Shown here: positions 12,430-23,066 of the stretch, piece after piece
How the letters are laid out: every line of letters begins with the position of its first letter
How positions within the stretch are numbered: position 1 is the first letter of the stretch
Assembly: GCA_025201345.1 (NCBI GenBank)
Contig: JAIXMG010000005.1
Coordinates: forward strand, 930,001 to 994,000
Origin: Thamnidium elegans
Taxonomy: Eukaryota; Mucoromycota; Mucoromycetes; Mucorales; Mucoraceae
Length of the DNA stretch: 64,000 nucleotides
Direction: 5' to 3'
Notes under the pieces: generated by a model
Seen by the model: only the letters and a program-made list of their open reading frames with translations
Database searches by the model: none
What the model was told of the DNA's origin: nothing
Translations under genes and position numbers: made by a program

Positions 12430-13310
12430 ACTTTTTTTTTCCATATACCAAATCTATGATATCTCTAACAAATAATTTACAACAGTGTTTGAAAAGAAGT
12501 TTATCGCTTCAAGAAATGTATAACCTGGTGTCAATTGTGACAGCGCCATGGCGTTGAAGTATATTTGAAGATAGTCGCAGAATGAGTTAGGAATAGTCTT
12601 TTTTTTTTCAATTGTGAACCCTACTAGTCATATTTACAAAAGAGAATAGCATTTTATTTTGTTTTATAAGAAAAAAATAGCAGGTAATTTATAATGTACG
12701 GTTTAAATTTATTAAAAGAGGAAAGTATTTTTTTTGTGTTAAGTGTGAAGCATAAGATTATTATTGAAGGTGCTTGAGGTTCCGCTGGATAACAGACTAG
12801 TCTTTTTTTTTTCGGACAGTCCCAAAGATAGGCTAAAGACAGAGGAAAATACCCTTCCCTTGAAAACCAAGCTAGTCGAGGACCAAGTACGCTTATAATC
12901 CAATATTTTTCTTTTTTTTTTTAAAAAAAAAATACTGGACCGATGATGACCATCCTAGTCGCCAGAGTGCTTTCAGACATCATCACCAAAACGGCAGAGC
13001 CAACATCTTTTACTTGAAAACGCCATAGGTATAGAGTAAGAGAGACCGTACGCCACAAGGTAACATTTTTTTTTACATTTAGTAACTAGGAAAGTATTAG
13101 AGAAAGGGGGTTTTTTTTTAAAAAAGAAAAAGAAAAGTAGCATACCTAAAAGTCCGTGTATTTCTCAAGAGAGAATATAAGCAGAGTTAACCAAGGCCTT
13201 ATAGGAAAGAAGAGGACCAACCATTTAGAGCAACCAGATTATTTTGAAGCAGTGGTAGAATATTCTTTTTTTTTTTGAGAATAAGGAGCGAAAAAAGACT
13301 AAAAAAAATC
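12430..13310 (+). repeat. Dispersed ~0.9 kb repeat, copy 1
   Basis: Nearly identical to 63100-64000 in the same orientation. Shared blocks include GAAAAGAAGTTTATCGCTTC, GTGACAGCGCCATGG, GAAGATAGTCGCAGAATGAG, CCAAGCTAGTCGAGGACCAA and CACCAAAACGGCAGAGCCAA. Differences are scattered substitutions and homopolymer-length changes. The right boundary lies near 13310, but the sister copy is cut by the window edge, so the true length is unknown. No recognisable protein; terminal repeats were not found. It may be a non-autonomous transposon or part of a larger element. Confidence 0.88.
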
Positions 13311-13809
13311 CTCTTTATATAGAAAAGCACATGTTCCAGTACATTCTTTTTTTTTATCTTTTTTTTTTCATGTGATCAATTAATTAGTTACTTCCATAAA
13401 TGTTCATGTAAACAAAAGTCTCTTTTTTTTTTCATAAACTAAAAAGATATATCAGTTTATTGCTAGGGAAAATTCGTATGATTAAATCGGTATAGATACA
13501 GATTAAATTTCTCGTATATTCTTCTTTACAAAAAAGCGAAAAGTATTACTTGGGATGTAGATAATACTTGTGTGAGAAAAAAAATCTAATAAAAGCATGC
13601 TTTTCCTCGAGGTCGTTTTTGTTTAGATTTGTAGTAAACAAATCTGCATAATTTTTTTTATTTTTAATTAACTGTCAACACTTTCACTCGTTTCTTTTTA
13701 TATATGCTTACTCTAGTAGTATCACCTCTTCTTGTATCCAAATATAAAATTTATTATTACTATTGAAAGATGTACCAAGAAATAGACGTAGGTGGATAAA
13801 GCTGAAGAG

Positions 13810-13850
<41 letters not shown>

Positions 13851-14250
13851 AAAAGTTTGCCTAATTTGTACTACTTTCCCTTTTTTTGCATGATTTGTTT
13901 ACTTTGCGCAAGTTAAAAAAGATAATCAAGTTTCTTAAATACAATTTCCATGGAAACATATGATTATCTACCACTACTAGGCGGAAACTATCTCCGTTAT
14001 TTATATGACTGAGTCAGCTGAAATGAAACAAGGGTTAGTCGTTGTTGATTATTACCTTTTACGACTAGTTAATTTCATCTCCATTTAGGGCAACTTGTTT
14101 GAAGCTGTATAAAATTCACAAAACTATTTTATTAACAGTTGCTATTTTGAAATAAAATATAAGGATATAAGATCCTTGGTAAAAGAGAAATAAAATATAA
14201 CATAGTAGTTACGAAAGAGAAAAGTAAAAAAAAAAAAGGTTTAAATAGCC
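13311..14250. other. Unassigned AT-rich sequence with long poly-A
   Basis: No gene supported. It contains a pure A run of about 35 nt (13813-13847) and several 8-10 nt T runs. Confidence 0.4.
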
Positions 14251-14251
14251 A

Positions 14252-15400
14252 AAAAAAAAAAGTGTTTTTTTAATGGAAAGAGTCAGTTCGCATATAATAA
14301 ACTATCGCAAATAGAGCGTAGTAAGTTTCTCAAATCAACTATGACTACCGAGGTAGAATAAAAGAGATTTCAGAGAGACACTTTACAGAGTCTAATAAAG
14401 CTTTCATCATACTCTTTAAAGGGGTAGGTAGGGGAGGTAGGGGAGGTAGATATCAAGAATCAACGCGAAAATAGCTGTTCTAGTACGCTGCTCCCAAAGA
14501 GGACTTACCCCTCTTCTTCACAAACTTTTGGAACGAGGGAGGAAAATCAACTCCTACCCACGTACTGTACTCTCCTCGAAAGCCAGTAAATGATTGTAGC
14601 TAGCAAGTTCCTCAACTAGCGCTATTCGCGCATTTCATCCATCAATCAAAAAAATGGGCTTTCACAAGATGGGATTCGCACCACTCGCTTCCTCCCAACT
14701 CTTCCTTGTGCAAGGCCATCCACCGGCCCCCAGCATGCAGATCCAAGTGAGAAACAGGCTATAAAAAAAAAGTGGTTTTAATGAAAGAGTCAAGTTGCCT
14801 ATAAATTATGACAAATAAAGCTTAAGTTCATGATATCAAATATGCACCACCGAAGCAGAACATAAAAGATGTGGGAGAACACTTTACGACGTCAAATAAA
14901 GCTTTCATCACTCTCTTTCAAAAAAAAAAAAAAAAAGAAAAAGAAAAGGATTGAATCATAAGAATCAACAAAAAATGTTTGCAGTATACCAGACCCAAAT
15001 ATACTACTATAATATAATATCAAGTATTATACTCTTCATCCCACAGTTGCCATCAAAAATAGTATACCAAACAAACCGTAGTTTGAAAGGTATGTAGTAT
15101 ACCAAACCCAAAAAAATATACTACTATGGTAACCACCAAGAATTACCATCATGCTACAGTTGCCAATAAAACCGTAGTTTAAAAGGCATGTAATATATCG
15201 CACCACACAATATACTACTTCATGTTTTGAAAACGAAACTAGTACGCTGCTCCCAAAGAGGACAACCCTCTTCTTCACAAACTATTGGAACAAAGGAGGC
15301 AAGTCAACTCCTACACGCCTACTCAACTTTGCAAGCAAAGCCAAATAGACAATTACACGTATGTAATGTTCCTCAACTATGGCGAAAAAGGAAAGAAGAA
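14252..15400 (+). repeat. Two imperfect ~0.5 kb tandem units
   Basis: Unit 1 (about 14252-14640) and unit 2 (about 14765-15395) share in order TTTTTTTAATG(G)AAAGAGTCA, AATAAAGCTTTCATCA, CTAGTACGCTGCTCCCAAAG, CTCTTCTTCACAAACT.TTGGAAC and CAACTCCTAC. Unit 2 is interrupted by the short tandem repeat at 14984-15220. A third, more decayed unit may cover 15430-15620 (TTCATTG, CATGACTACCG, CATCCCAAAGAGG). No protein product recognised. Confidence 0.65.
14984..15220 (+). repeat. ~100 bp tandem repeat nested in larger repeat
   Basis: Unit 1 (14984-15096) and unit 2 (15097-15192) both run from GTATACCARACCCAAA through TATACTACTAT, CACAGTTGCCA/TACAGTTGCCA and CCGTAGTTT(G/A)AAAGG(T/C)ATGTA. A partial third unit (CACAATATACTACT) follows to about 15220. 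It sits between two halves of a unit of the surrounding tandem repeat, so it arrived later. Confidence 0.75.
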
Positions 15401-15832
15401 AAGAAAAAAGAAAAACAAAAAGAAAAAAAAGCGTGTTTTTTAAAAACAGGTTTTTCATTGAAGCGTCATCAAAACACATGACTACCGCAGTAACAAGGAA
15501 ACAACAGAAGACATGCATACATAATTTTTTGCTGTGCTTTTTTTTTATATAAATCCCTATGTACACACCCTGCATCCCAAAGAGGTACTCACCGCTATCT
15601 AAGTGAATGAAGCAACAATAAAATCATCACAACTCATTCCACAGTATTGGATGGAAAGCATTGTTGTTATTAGCGTATATAATCGCTTTTTTCTTTTCTA
15701 GGAAAAGTAATTAAATATGGAGGGTTGTTAAGTGATGAAAGGTTATAAGGGGATACAGTCTAAATCAAATAACATCAACACAAAGATAATTTTAGTCCTA
15801 TATATCATAGAAAGTAGTTTTTAAAATTATTG
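15401..15832. other. Unassigned sequence
   Basis: Apart from the weak third tandem unit (about 15430-15620), no feature is seen. Confidence 0.4.
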
Positions 15833-16640
15833 TTAGGTGTCATTTTAATACATAGCTCTGTACTATAATATATGCTAAATATAATTAAAGCGGTCCTAAT
15901 GTTTAAGCTCTTGCAGAAAACGATACACAAAATATTATTTTGTATAATATCTTGGAAAAGTTCAAGAACTATGTAAAGTATTATAATCCAGCATTGCCCA
16001 TCTATTAGCCTTTCCAAAACACTTGTTTTTATATGAACATCCAGGCATTTCTTCTGAAAAAGGTAATTTTTATAGTGTTTGAAAAAAGGCATTTTTATTG
16101 TATAGTTAAAAGTCAGGAATTGGTTCTTTTGCCCAAGTTGCTTAATGAAAGTTAGTCGCCAAGACATTGTTTTTAATATCAACTATTGAAAACCGCTTGT
16201 TGTTTTATATTTTTCTCGATATTTTTTACTTTTTGTGGTCGGTTATTTTTGGATATTTTTGATCATTTTGGGGGGCCAACCCCTTTTTTTTTCGATTTTT
16301 TTTCACGGTATTTCCGCAATTACTTCGGATCTACTTTGCCTTTCTTTGTGAAAAAACCAATGCGAATAAAGTACTCTTTTAAGCGCATCTAATCCATCTA
16401 AAAGTATGTTTTTACTAAAAACACTGAGCGAGTAATCAACGTTTAAAGATTTTTTTTTTTTTTTTTTTTGGCTGTAGCACTATTTTGTATTATACAACTT
16501 GGATCCAAAAAGCTTTTTCTGTAGTTAATAAATTAAGAACCATTATTCGTTATATCTGGTAAAATTAGCAGTGATTTCTTATGTGAGCGATGTTTTAAAC
16601 TGCGGTATCTCAGTGAGCTTTTTTTTTTTAGCAATAACAA
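15833..16640 (+). repeat. GGGTCAACCCC repeat family, copy 2
   Basis: The left part aligns with 11372-11570. After an extra ~230 bp (16035-16265, which includes AT-rich filler) the hallmark GGCCAACCCCTTTT appears at 16274. It is followed by TTACTTCGGATCTACTTTG and TTTTTACTAAAAACACTGAG. From 16470 the sequence (ACTATTTTGTATTAT.CAACTTGG, then CAGTGATTTCTTATGTGAGCG) aligns with 22055-22215, linking it to the third copy. Confidence 0.65.
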
Positions 16641-17577
16641 TCGCTCTCTTCTTTCAATTATTTTGCTCTTGTCCCTTTGGAGTGTTTTATTGTTACTACA
16701 TTTTTATAACTGACTTGGATAATATGGCACATTTCGTTGCTACATGCTCAATGTCAAAAGAAAAAACAAAATACATAAATAAAATAAAAATACATGTCGC
16801 AAGTGGTGGATAAGATTAAGAAAAAAAAAAGAAAAGTAAAAGAAAGAAAGAAAGATGTAAAAGGAATTGTATTTGCATTTGTTTGAGTTTTAAAATAAGG
16901 GTCGTTGTAGTACAAAGAAAATGCAACTGTCAATTACAGAGTATAATAACAAAAAGATAGTTAAAAGAATATAAACTATAAGGCCGTACCCGAGAGAAGT
17001 ACACTTTATAATTTTTTATTAAATAAAAGATAATATAATAAGAAGATCCAGCACCTCATTTACATGTACGCATTGCATAATTATAACTGTCAAGTATTAT
17101 GCCAAATGTTAAACCAAATAAGCTAAACATATTATATTTTACTGTAAAAATAACAGTAAGTTTTATTAAGAATGTTGCGGATAGATTATTAAAAGGAAGA
17201 AAAAAAACATTAAGGTAATGTTTACATTTAATGAGAATTAGGGCAGACATTATCGTCCCCTTTTTAAGAAGTCTTCTCTTTTTTTTATAATCCCTTCTCT
17301 TTTTTTTTATAAGGCATTCTCTTTTTTTAAGACATTCTTTTTTAAAACGCTTTCTCATTCTCTTTTTAGGACACTCATTTTTAGGACACTCATTTTTAAA
17401 CACTCATTTTTATTTATAGCTTTTTTTTTCGTTTTTTTTTTTTTTTTTTTTTTTTTGGCCCTTTGGGTTGGGTTGCTAAATAAGAAAAAGTTAGAAATCA
17501 ACTCTTTTTTATTTGCAGCAGAATGTTTTTATGATACTTTCCTTCTCTCCTCGTATCACTCCAACTTTCTACCAGCC
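16641..17577. other. Unassigned AT-rich sequence
   Basis: No gene supported. A minus-strand open frame at 17056-17403 is a Lys-rich translation of an imperfect T-rich repeat (units around ATTCTCTTTTTTTAAG, 17270-17410) and is not taken as a gene. Confidence 0.4.
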
Positions 17578-17823
17578 AGTGCTTATGGTACCATTTGCGC
17601 CATGCAATTTTATTTTTTGGGGGTTTACAGATTTGACCCATCTGCAGGGCTTTTTTCCAAAAGAGACAACTTGTGAATTCACATCCTCACCCCGCGGTAA
17701 GAGAAAGCGGAATGGGGATGTAAACCCACAACCTGCCTCTCCGGAAAAAAACCACCACGGATGAGTTAAACTGTAAACACACAAAAAAAAAGATTACAAG
17801 GCGCAAATGGTACCATAAGCACT
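17578..17823. mobile_element. 245 bp element with perfect 24 bp terminal inverted repeats
   Basis: AGTGCTTATGGTACCATTTGCGCC at 17578-17601 is exactly inverted at 17800-17823. The interior is more GC-rich than its surroundings (for example CACCCCGCGGTAAGAG near 17690) and carries no gene. Size and structure fit a MITE or a foldback element. No target-site duplication is evident from the flanks (CCAGCC / ACTATT). Confidence 0.7.
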
Positions 17824-18300
17824 ACTATTACAGAAAAAAGACTTGATCAGAGTCCCAAAAACTGTAATAATAGTTAGTAAATATCTGGCCAGTTACCTTT
17901 TGTAGTTGTGAAGAAAAAAAAAAAAGAGAAAAAAAAAAAAAGGAAAAAAAAACCCGGGTCAATTTATACCCGTGATTCGTTGCCATGATTTGTGTGACGT
18001 GTGGCATTGTTTGTGTGACCTTTTTTTGTAGTGTTGCCTAGTTACAGTGAAGCTGGTTGATATATACCAGTTATATATCTAACCTTTTGATTACTATTCA
18101 AGGCCTACTTTGGATTTTATTTGACAAACTTAATTATTTATCTGTGTAATAATTAAAGTATTTATTTATTTGTGGTACAGCAGGAAAACCACTATTTTCC
18201 CTTTTACACAAACGTCAGGCACAGATTATTTATGCACAAATATCACAATAATCTATAAGCGGTTATCTTTAACACAATCAATTCAACTGTCATTGAATTC
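17824..18300. other. Unassigned sequence
   Basis: AT-rich spacer between two mobile elements; no feature supported. Confidence 0.35.
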
Positions 18301-19420
18301 AAAGCTCACTTTCATATAAAAATAACTATTCTTTTTCAAATTATTAAAAACCGTCTTATTTTAGACTTTTAACGAATTTTATAACAATATATCACTAACT
18401 GTCGCATATCTTCTATACCTGGTTCTGTCTCTCTCTCTTTCTAATAAAATATAACATAATAACGAATACTTTTTTTTATGAAGATGGACAGGGAGACATT
18501 TTTAATGAAGAAGAAAAAGTTTACGATCCCGATGGAGGATGCTTTAACACATGTCGACAAACTTATTTGAGCATTAAGCGCCCCAAAAAAAAATTGCTAA
18601 AGGGTTCTCAGTTAAAAAGCAGCCGAAACCTGGTAAGTTAAAGCCATCAGTGAACTTATACAACAATTACAGTGACTTCACCAGAGAAACATTTATAGAC
18701 CTTATGCTCGAAAATCCTCAGGAGCGTGGAGCTGGTGGTCAAGGTTGCAAGAGACTTAAATATTAATTACTGCACTGCGTTAAGATGGTGGAAGTATCAC
18801 CGAAGGGGCAGAAGAGGTTGTGTATAAAAAGTCTGAACAAAACAGTGGTCCGAAAAGCTCATTTACAACCGAGCATAACGAGCTACTTGGCTGTGGGATC
18901 TTAATAAAACGGCTGTGGATAATGACCTCCTGTTATATTCAGACGACATAATAAATAATTTGACTGAGCGATTTGAAGACTTTACTATATCAAAGTCGCA
19001 ACTTAATAACCATTTGCGAAACACAATGCTCATCACAGTGAAAAAAAACCGACGTTTGAACCTGAGGCCTGGTTCTGATTTAATGAGTCAGATGATATTC
19101 AATGATCCCACGGCTGTGGACTTGATTGTGCAACCATTATTAGGTAGTATACTTGTCTATTATAAATGCACTAGTTTTTAATACGTATAATATATTATAG
19201 GTACAGACATTCCAGCAAACAGTTATGCTGTAACCTCAAATGAGTGAGCGGATGATACAAGGTCTGACATCGTTTACGCAGCTGAAGGCAAACTGTGGAG
19301 AAATACTTTGATTTAACACAGAAAAATTAGTAACAACAGGTAAATAAGATTAAAAATCTAAAATAAGATGGTTTTTATTAACTTGAAAAAGAATAGTTAT
19401 TTTATATGAAAGTGAGATTT
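18301..19420 (+). mobile_element. Tc1/mariner-family element with ~70 bp TIRs
   Basis: The left end (18301-18373) and the right end (19348-19420) are inverted copies of each other. Shared blocks are CTCACTTTCATATAAAA, TAACTATTCTTTTTCAA, AAAAACC.TCTTATTTTAGA. They bracket a degenerate transposase on the plus strand. The total of about 1.1 kb is somewhat short for an intact Tc1 element (usually 1.3-1.7 kb), consistent with internal deletion of the C-terminal catalytic part. A TA target duplication is not obvious. Confidence 0.78.
18484..19330 (+). pseudogene. Degenerate Tc1/mariner-like transposase
   Basis: Reading across three frames recovers the N-terminal half of a fungal Tc1-type transposase. 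The first piece (18484-18640) includes EKVYDPDGGCFNT; the second (18640-18767) includes NNYSDFTRETFIDLMLENPQ; the third (from 18730) includes VARDLNINYCTALRWWKYHR, which looks like the helix-turn-helix of the family. An open stretch, 18915-19181, contains LTERFEDFTISKSQLNNHLR, the segment before the first catalytic Asp. There are at least three stops and two frameshifts. The DDE catalytic core is missing or unrecognisable, so it is inactive. Confidence 0.72.
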
Positions 19421-19739
19421 GGGTTTTGAGAGGTGTGTAAATGAGAAGAAAGAGAAATAAAGTATAAAATATAAAATTAAAAGGAGACTCCATTCGAAGA
19501 GCTTAAATATTAGAGTCACAGCTAAATTTCTTGATTGTTCAGCATTGGTGGGTAGTGTGATAATTGATTAAATTACTTTATTATATTTTTGTGTATATTT
19601 TTTTTTTCTTCTTTAACAATGAACATGTATCTATATTGTACGAATCAGTTATAAAAATTTAATAATGATAAGAACACTCCTAAGGGGCAAGATAAAAAAA
19701 AAAGCAAAATAATAGGAAGAAAAAGTTCACTGAGATATT

Positions 19740-20201
19740 TTAGGCTGTTCTCAAGTCGTTCTCAGAGAGAGAGAGAGCATTCTGAGACAAACTGTTTATA
19801 AAAAGCGGAAAAAACGTGCTGTTGCCCGTAATATTATTTACTTGTTGTTTAATTACAAGCTTAGTCGGTAACAAGACACGGTATGTTGCTAACCCTTCAC
19901 ATTTCTGCTTTTTAGTTTCATTTCTGTAGCAGTAACGACGAGGTATCAAAAAAGTGATTTCTCGTTGATACCAACATTGAGCTTTCTTCTCATGTATGCT
20001 ACATAACCTAGTTATTTGAGTATTACAATTGTAAAGTAGATTTACGTGATCTTGTAGAATCCAACAGTCCTTCATGATATGGCCAACTTTATCACATACA
20101 TTACAAGTAATCTTGCGATCCCCACGAGAGCCTTGACGACCTTTTTTAAATTGTGCATTCACATCAACATCCATAGGAGGCCAATCCACATTCGGTATCA
20201 C
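19740..20201 (-). pseudogene. Gag-like fragment with CCHC zinc knuckle
   Basis: A 153-codon open frame contains ITCNVCDKVGHIMKDCW, a C-x2-C-x4-H-x4-C zinc knuckle as in retrotransposon Gag nucleocapsids, preceded by a basic stretch (KKGRQGSRGDRK). The remainder has no recognisable domain, and no protease, reverse transcriptase or LTR is seen nearby. Most likely a retroelement remnant; a cellular CCHC protein fragment is the alternative. Confidence 0.5.
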
Positions 20202-21169
20202 CAGTACCTTTCTTTTATTTTTCTTTTTAATCAGTAAACACTCCTGAAACAGATTTTTTTTATAAGCTGCCGTAGTAAAATTTTAGACCTAATCCAAAAA
20301 AAGAAAAAAAAAGACCAATTAAATTGCTATTATTACATCAATAGCTTTATACTCAAAAGGTCTTTATAAAGAAAAAGAAACGCGTTATATCTTTACACAC
20401 AAAAGATCGAAAAGATCGAGTTCGTACGATCTGTTCTAATAAAGTACTTGCATTGAAGTATCAAAAAAAAGAAAAAAAAAAAAAAAAAAAAAACGAAAAT
20501 TTGAACCACAATTTGAGTTGTTATCGTTTTTGGTCGCCTATATAAGAGACAAAAATGATTTCAAGTATTGAGGAAGGATAGACAACGACATGTGGGAAAC
20601 TAGACCACTGCAGTAGTGCTAGTAGGGCTGTATTCCCTATGGCCTAGTTCACTACACTAGTTGTCCGTGGACTTAATGTGCGCGAATCTAGGCCTGACAT
20701 CAGTACTAGATGTACTTCCTCTCTTTTTGATATTTTTTTTTTTTTTACATGACCATTTCTGTGTGTTGTTTACGTCAAAGAATATTGTACTACTTTAAGA
20801 TCCAATTTTCACATTTTACCTGATCACTTCATTTATTATGTAATTTTATTATTTTTCATTCTGTTATACACATTTTCGTTGCATTTATTTTCATTGGCTT
20901 TTCTTCTTTTAGTTCAACTATTCTTATTCTTTATCCTTATTACAATTTTATTAGTTTACTTGTAGCATTACTAGATCTCTTTAATTTTTATTTTATAATT
21001 ATATTTAGTTGTTTTTGACTGTAAAAAGAACAACTTATGTCGTTAAATCTAAGTATGAATAGAGATCATTGACATTCTTTTTCCATAGGCGGTGAATCAT
21101 ATATTTGAAATAGTACTAGTTTTTTGACCTGTCTACCACAGGTATATTTAGTCTGAAATAAATATGTTT
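20202..21169. other. Unassigned AT-rich sequence
   Basis: No gene supported. An imperfect short inverted pair (CTAGACCACTGCAGTAGTG near 20601 and CTAGTTCACTACACTAG near 20645) is visible but too weak to name. Confidence 0.35.
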
Positions 21170-21382
21170 ATGAAATGGACACGTAAAGGTATCGCATTAA
21201 TATGAGGTAAAATTCCATTATAAATCATACCCGGGATATCCGTAAGGAGTTCCAGGTTCATACGAAATCTTTTTGATGGTTTTCAATTCAGCATTTAACA
21301 AAAGACGGAGCTAATCGATGTGGAGCGGGCAGCGTACTTCAATTTCTTCGACGTTTGGAAAATACGACATTAACTGCTTCAT
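21170..21382 (-). pseudogene. Possible LRR/F-box-type gene fragment
   Basis: One minus-strand frame from an ATG at 21382 reads MKQLMSYFPNVEEIEVRCPL, then LLLNAELKTIKKISYEPG and TPYGYPGYD, with two or three in-frame stops. The pattern FPNVEEIEV resembles leucine-rich-repeat segments of fungal F-box proteins. The fragment abuts the inverted-repeat element at 21387. Identification is tentative. Confidence 0.25.
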
Positions 21383-21386
21383 TTCT

Positions 21387-21985
21387 GGGTCAACCCCTTT
21401 TGTTTTTCGGGTTTTTTTTCGCGATTACTCCGGATCAAATTTATGTATCTTTATAGAAAAAATAACGGTAATAGTATACTCTTTCAGGCGCTTCTAATGC
21501 ATTAAAAATGATATCATTACTAAAGATAATGAACGAGCAATTACTGTTTAAAGGCCTTTTTTTACTTGGCGCTTTAGCTAAGCGGACATTAAGCTGGCGT
21601 TTTATTAAAAGCGTATTTACTCTCTCAGTTTTGGATGTAGCACTTTTATTTATAAATGAATAGAAGTAAAGTATTAAATACCTTTAATCTTTGTTATATT
21701 TAATAATATTAGTAATAAACTGAATTCGATGTAATTACGAAAATAAAGCAAATAGATGAGCGCACGTGATAAAAAAAAGTAACGTTTTTTTTGCCCAAAA
21801 AAAAGTAGTTTTAAACAGTGATCACTCTTTCAATTTTTGCATTAGAAATATAAACTAAGATGGATTAGAAGCGTATAAAAAAGTGATTTACTGTCAACAA
21901 TTTTCCCATAACAAAAGACAAAGCGGATCTAGAGAAATCGCAAAACATCCGTGATTTTTGGCCAAAAAACAAAAGGGGTTGACCC
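21387..21985. mobile_element. 0.6 kb long-inverted-repeat element, GGGTCAACCCC family copy 3
   Basis: It starts GGGTCAACCCCTTTTG (21387) and ends with the exact inverse CAAAAGGGGTTGACCC (21970-21985). The similarity between arms extends inward imperfectly for about 180 bp: GCTTCTAATGCAT / CGCTTCTAATCCAT, GAACGAGCAATTACTGTTTAAA / GAAAGAGTGATCACTGTTTAAA, CGATTACTCCGGATC / CGATTTCTCTAGATC. No coding capacity. Copies 1 and 2 keep only the left-arm type sequence. Fits a non-autonomous DNA transposon with long TIRs. Confidence 0.72.
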
Positions 21986-22054
21986 CCAAAAATGAAAAAC
22001 GAAAAAAAAAAACAAAAAAGTACGTTTTTAATTTTTCTTATCAAAGATATATTT

Positions 22055-22215
22055 GAAACTACTATTTTGTATTATGCAACTTGGGTCCGAAATGCGTTTT
22101 CTGTTTTTTTAATAAATTAAAGACCATTATTTATTATAGCTGCAGTGATTTCTTATGTGAGCGATTTTTATTTTAACTGCGGCATCTCAATGAGTTTTTT
22201 TTTTAGCAATAATTA
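22055..22215 (+). repeat. Segment shared with 16470-16640
   Basis: ACTATTTTGTATTATGCAACTTGG, AATAAATTAAAGACCATTAT and CAGTGATTTCTTATGTGAGCGAT correspond in order to the flank of repeat copy 2. This shows that the repeat unit is longer than the inverted-repeat core. Confidence 0.7.
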
Positions 22216-22712
22216 TCATACACGTATAATTTCTGTTTCTAATCAATCCTTGAAACAATGGCTCTTGATATCTAAAAATCTCCTTCGGTTTTTTTTTTGT
22301 ACATCAAATATTCGACATATCTTCCGGTTCTAAGCATCCATTTGCATTTTCTACAATTATTTGTTTTGTCAGTTAAAGTTCCCTGTAATCATTACAACAA
22401 AAATACTATCTGTGAAAATATAAGCAAGTATACATACTGAGCCGTCTAATTCATGTTCTTTTCTCAAATCACTGACTATTTTTGGCCATGATTGTTTTAA
22501 AGGCATCATGATCTGATTTACCTGATTCTATTTAATCATTGTGATATATTATAGTTATTATAATTTGTTTTTTATACATACGAATAAAAGAAACACTTGT
22601 TTTTATACATTTAATCTGTGTTTGGAGTTCCTTAAAATTAACGAGGATAAACGAGCACGCGGTTTTTTTTTAGACAATTGAGCGGGCATTTTACTTCTGA
22701 TCAAGCGACGTT
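22216..22712. other. Unassigned sequence before the second bZIP locus
   Basis: AT-rich; no gene supported. Confidence 0.35.
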
Positions 22713-22901
22713 TTGTTCGATCCGGACAACATACGTTTAAGGGAAATGCAAACTACCCAAAAGCGCATGGACCAGGAGCTCGGTAAAGGAATCGACGGTT
22801 TCACAGATTTCGTCATCACATTATTTTTTTCAGGTCCACAAGTGCGTAAAAGGAAATTATATGATGTAATTAGATCGCAGGAAAAAAAAAGAAGCAGGTA
22901 G
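22713..22901 (+). other. Conserved 5' block / possible exon of the second bZIP locus
   Basis: Open for 62 codons: FDPDNIRLREMQTTQKRMDQ, then ELGKGIDGFTDFV and QVRKRKLYDVIRSQEKKRSR. The second half is also readable in the matching block of copy A (7228-7408). It ends at a potential donor (AGCAG|GTAGTAA). Splicing to the acceptor at 23028-23029 would run in frame into the bZIP start, while the nearer acceptor at 23039-23040 would not. I do not recognise the peptide. Either a coding 5' exon, a uORF, or a duplicated fragment of an unrelated gene. Confidence 0.45.
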
Positions 22902-23066
22902 TAAAAAAAGAGCTTTTTTTTTCTTTTTCTTTTTCCCTTTTTGTCTTCCTCTCAAGATTCTAAAGTATTCTAACTTCACTCTGGTAAAATAATCATAATA
23001 TATATCTAGAATAAAACAGAATTAACAAGTATTCAAATAGAAATTAAAATTAAATTAAAATTAAAA

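Noticed and set aside
15227..15575. Overlapping open frames on both strands (Lys-rich / Phe-rich)
   Set aside because: They read across an A-rich simple sequence within the tandem repeat region; no motif.
17056..17403. Lys-rich 115-codon frame (minus strand)
   Set aside because: A translation of repeated T-rich sequence; periodic in DNA, not protein-like.
22846..22900. Resemblance of VRKRKLYDVIRS to the E2F DNA-binding motif (VxKRRIYDITNVLEG)
   Set aside because: Only about seven positions agree and the rest of the E2F winged helix is absent; likely chance.
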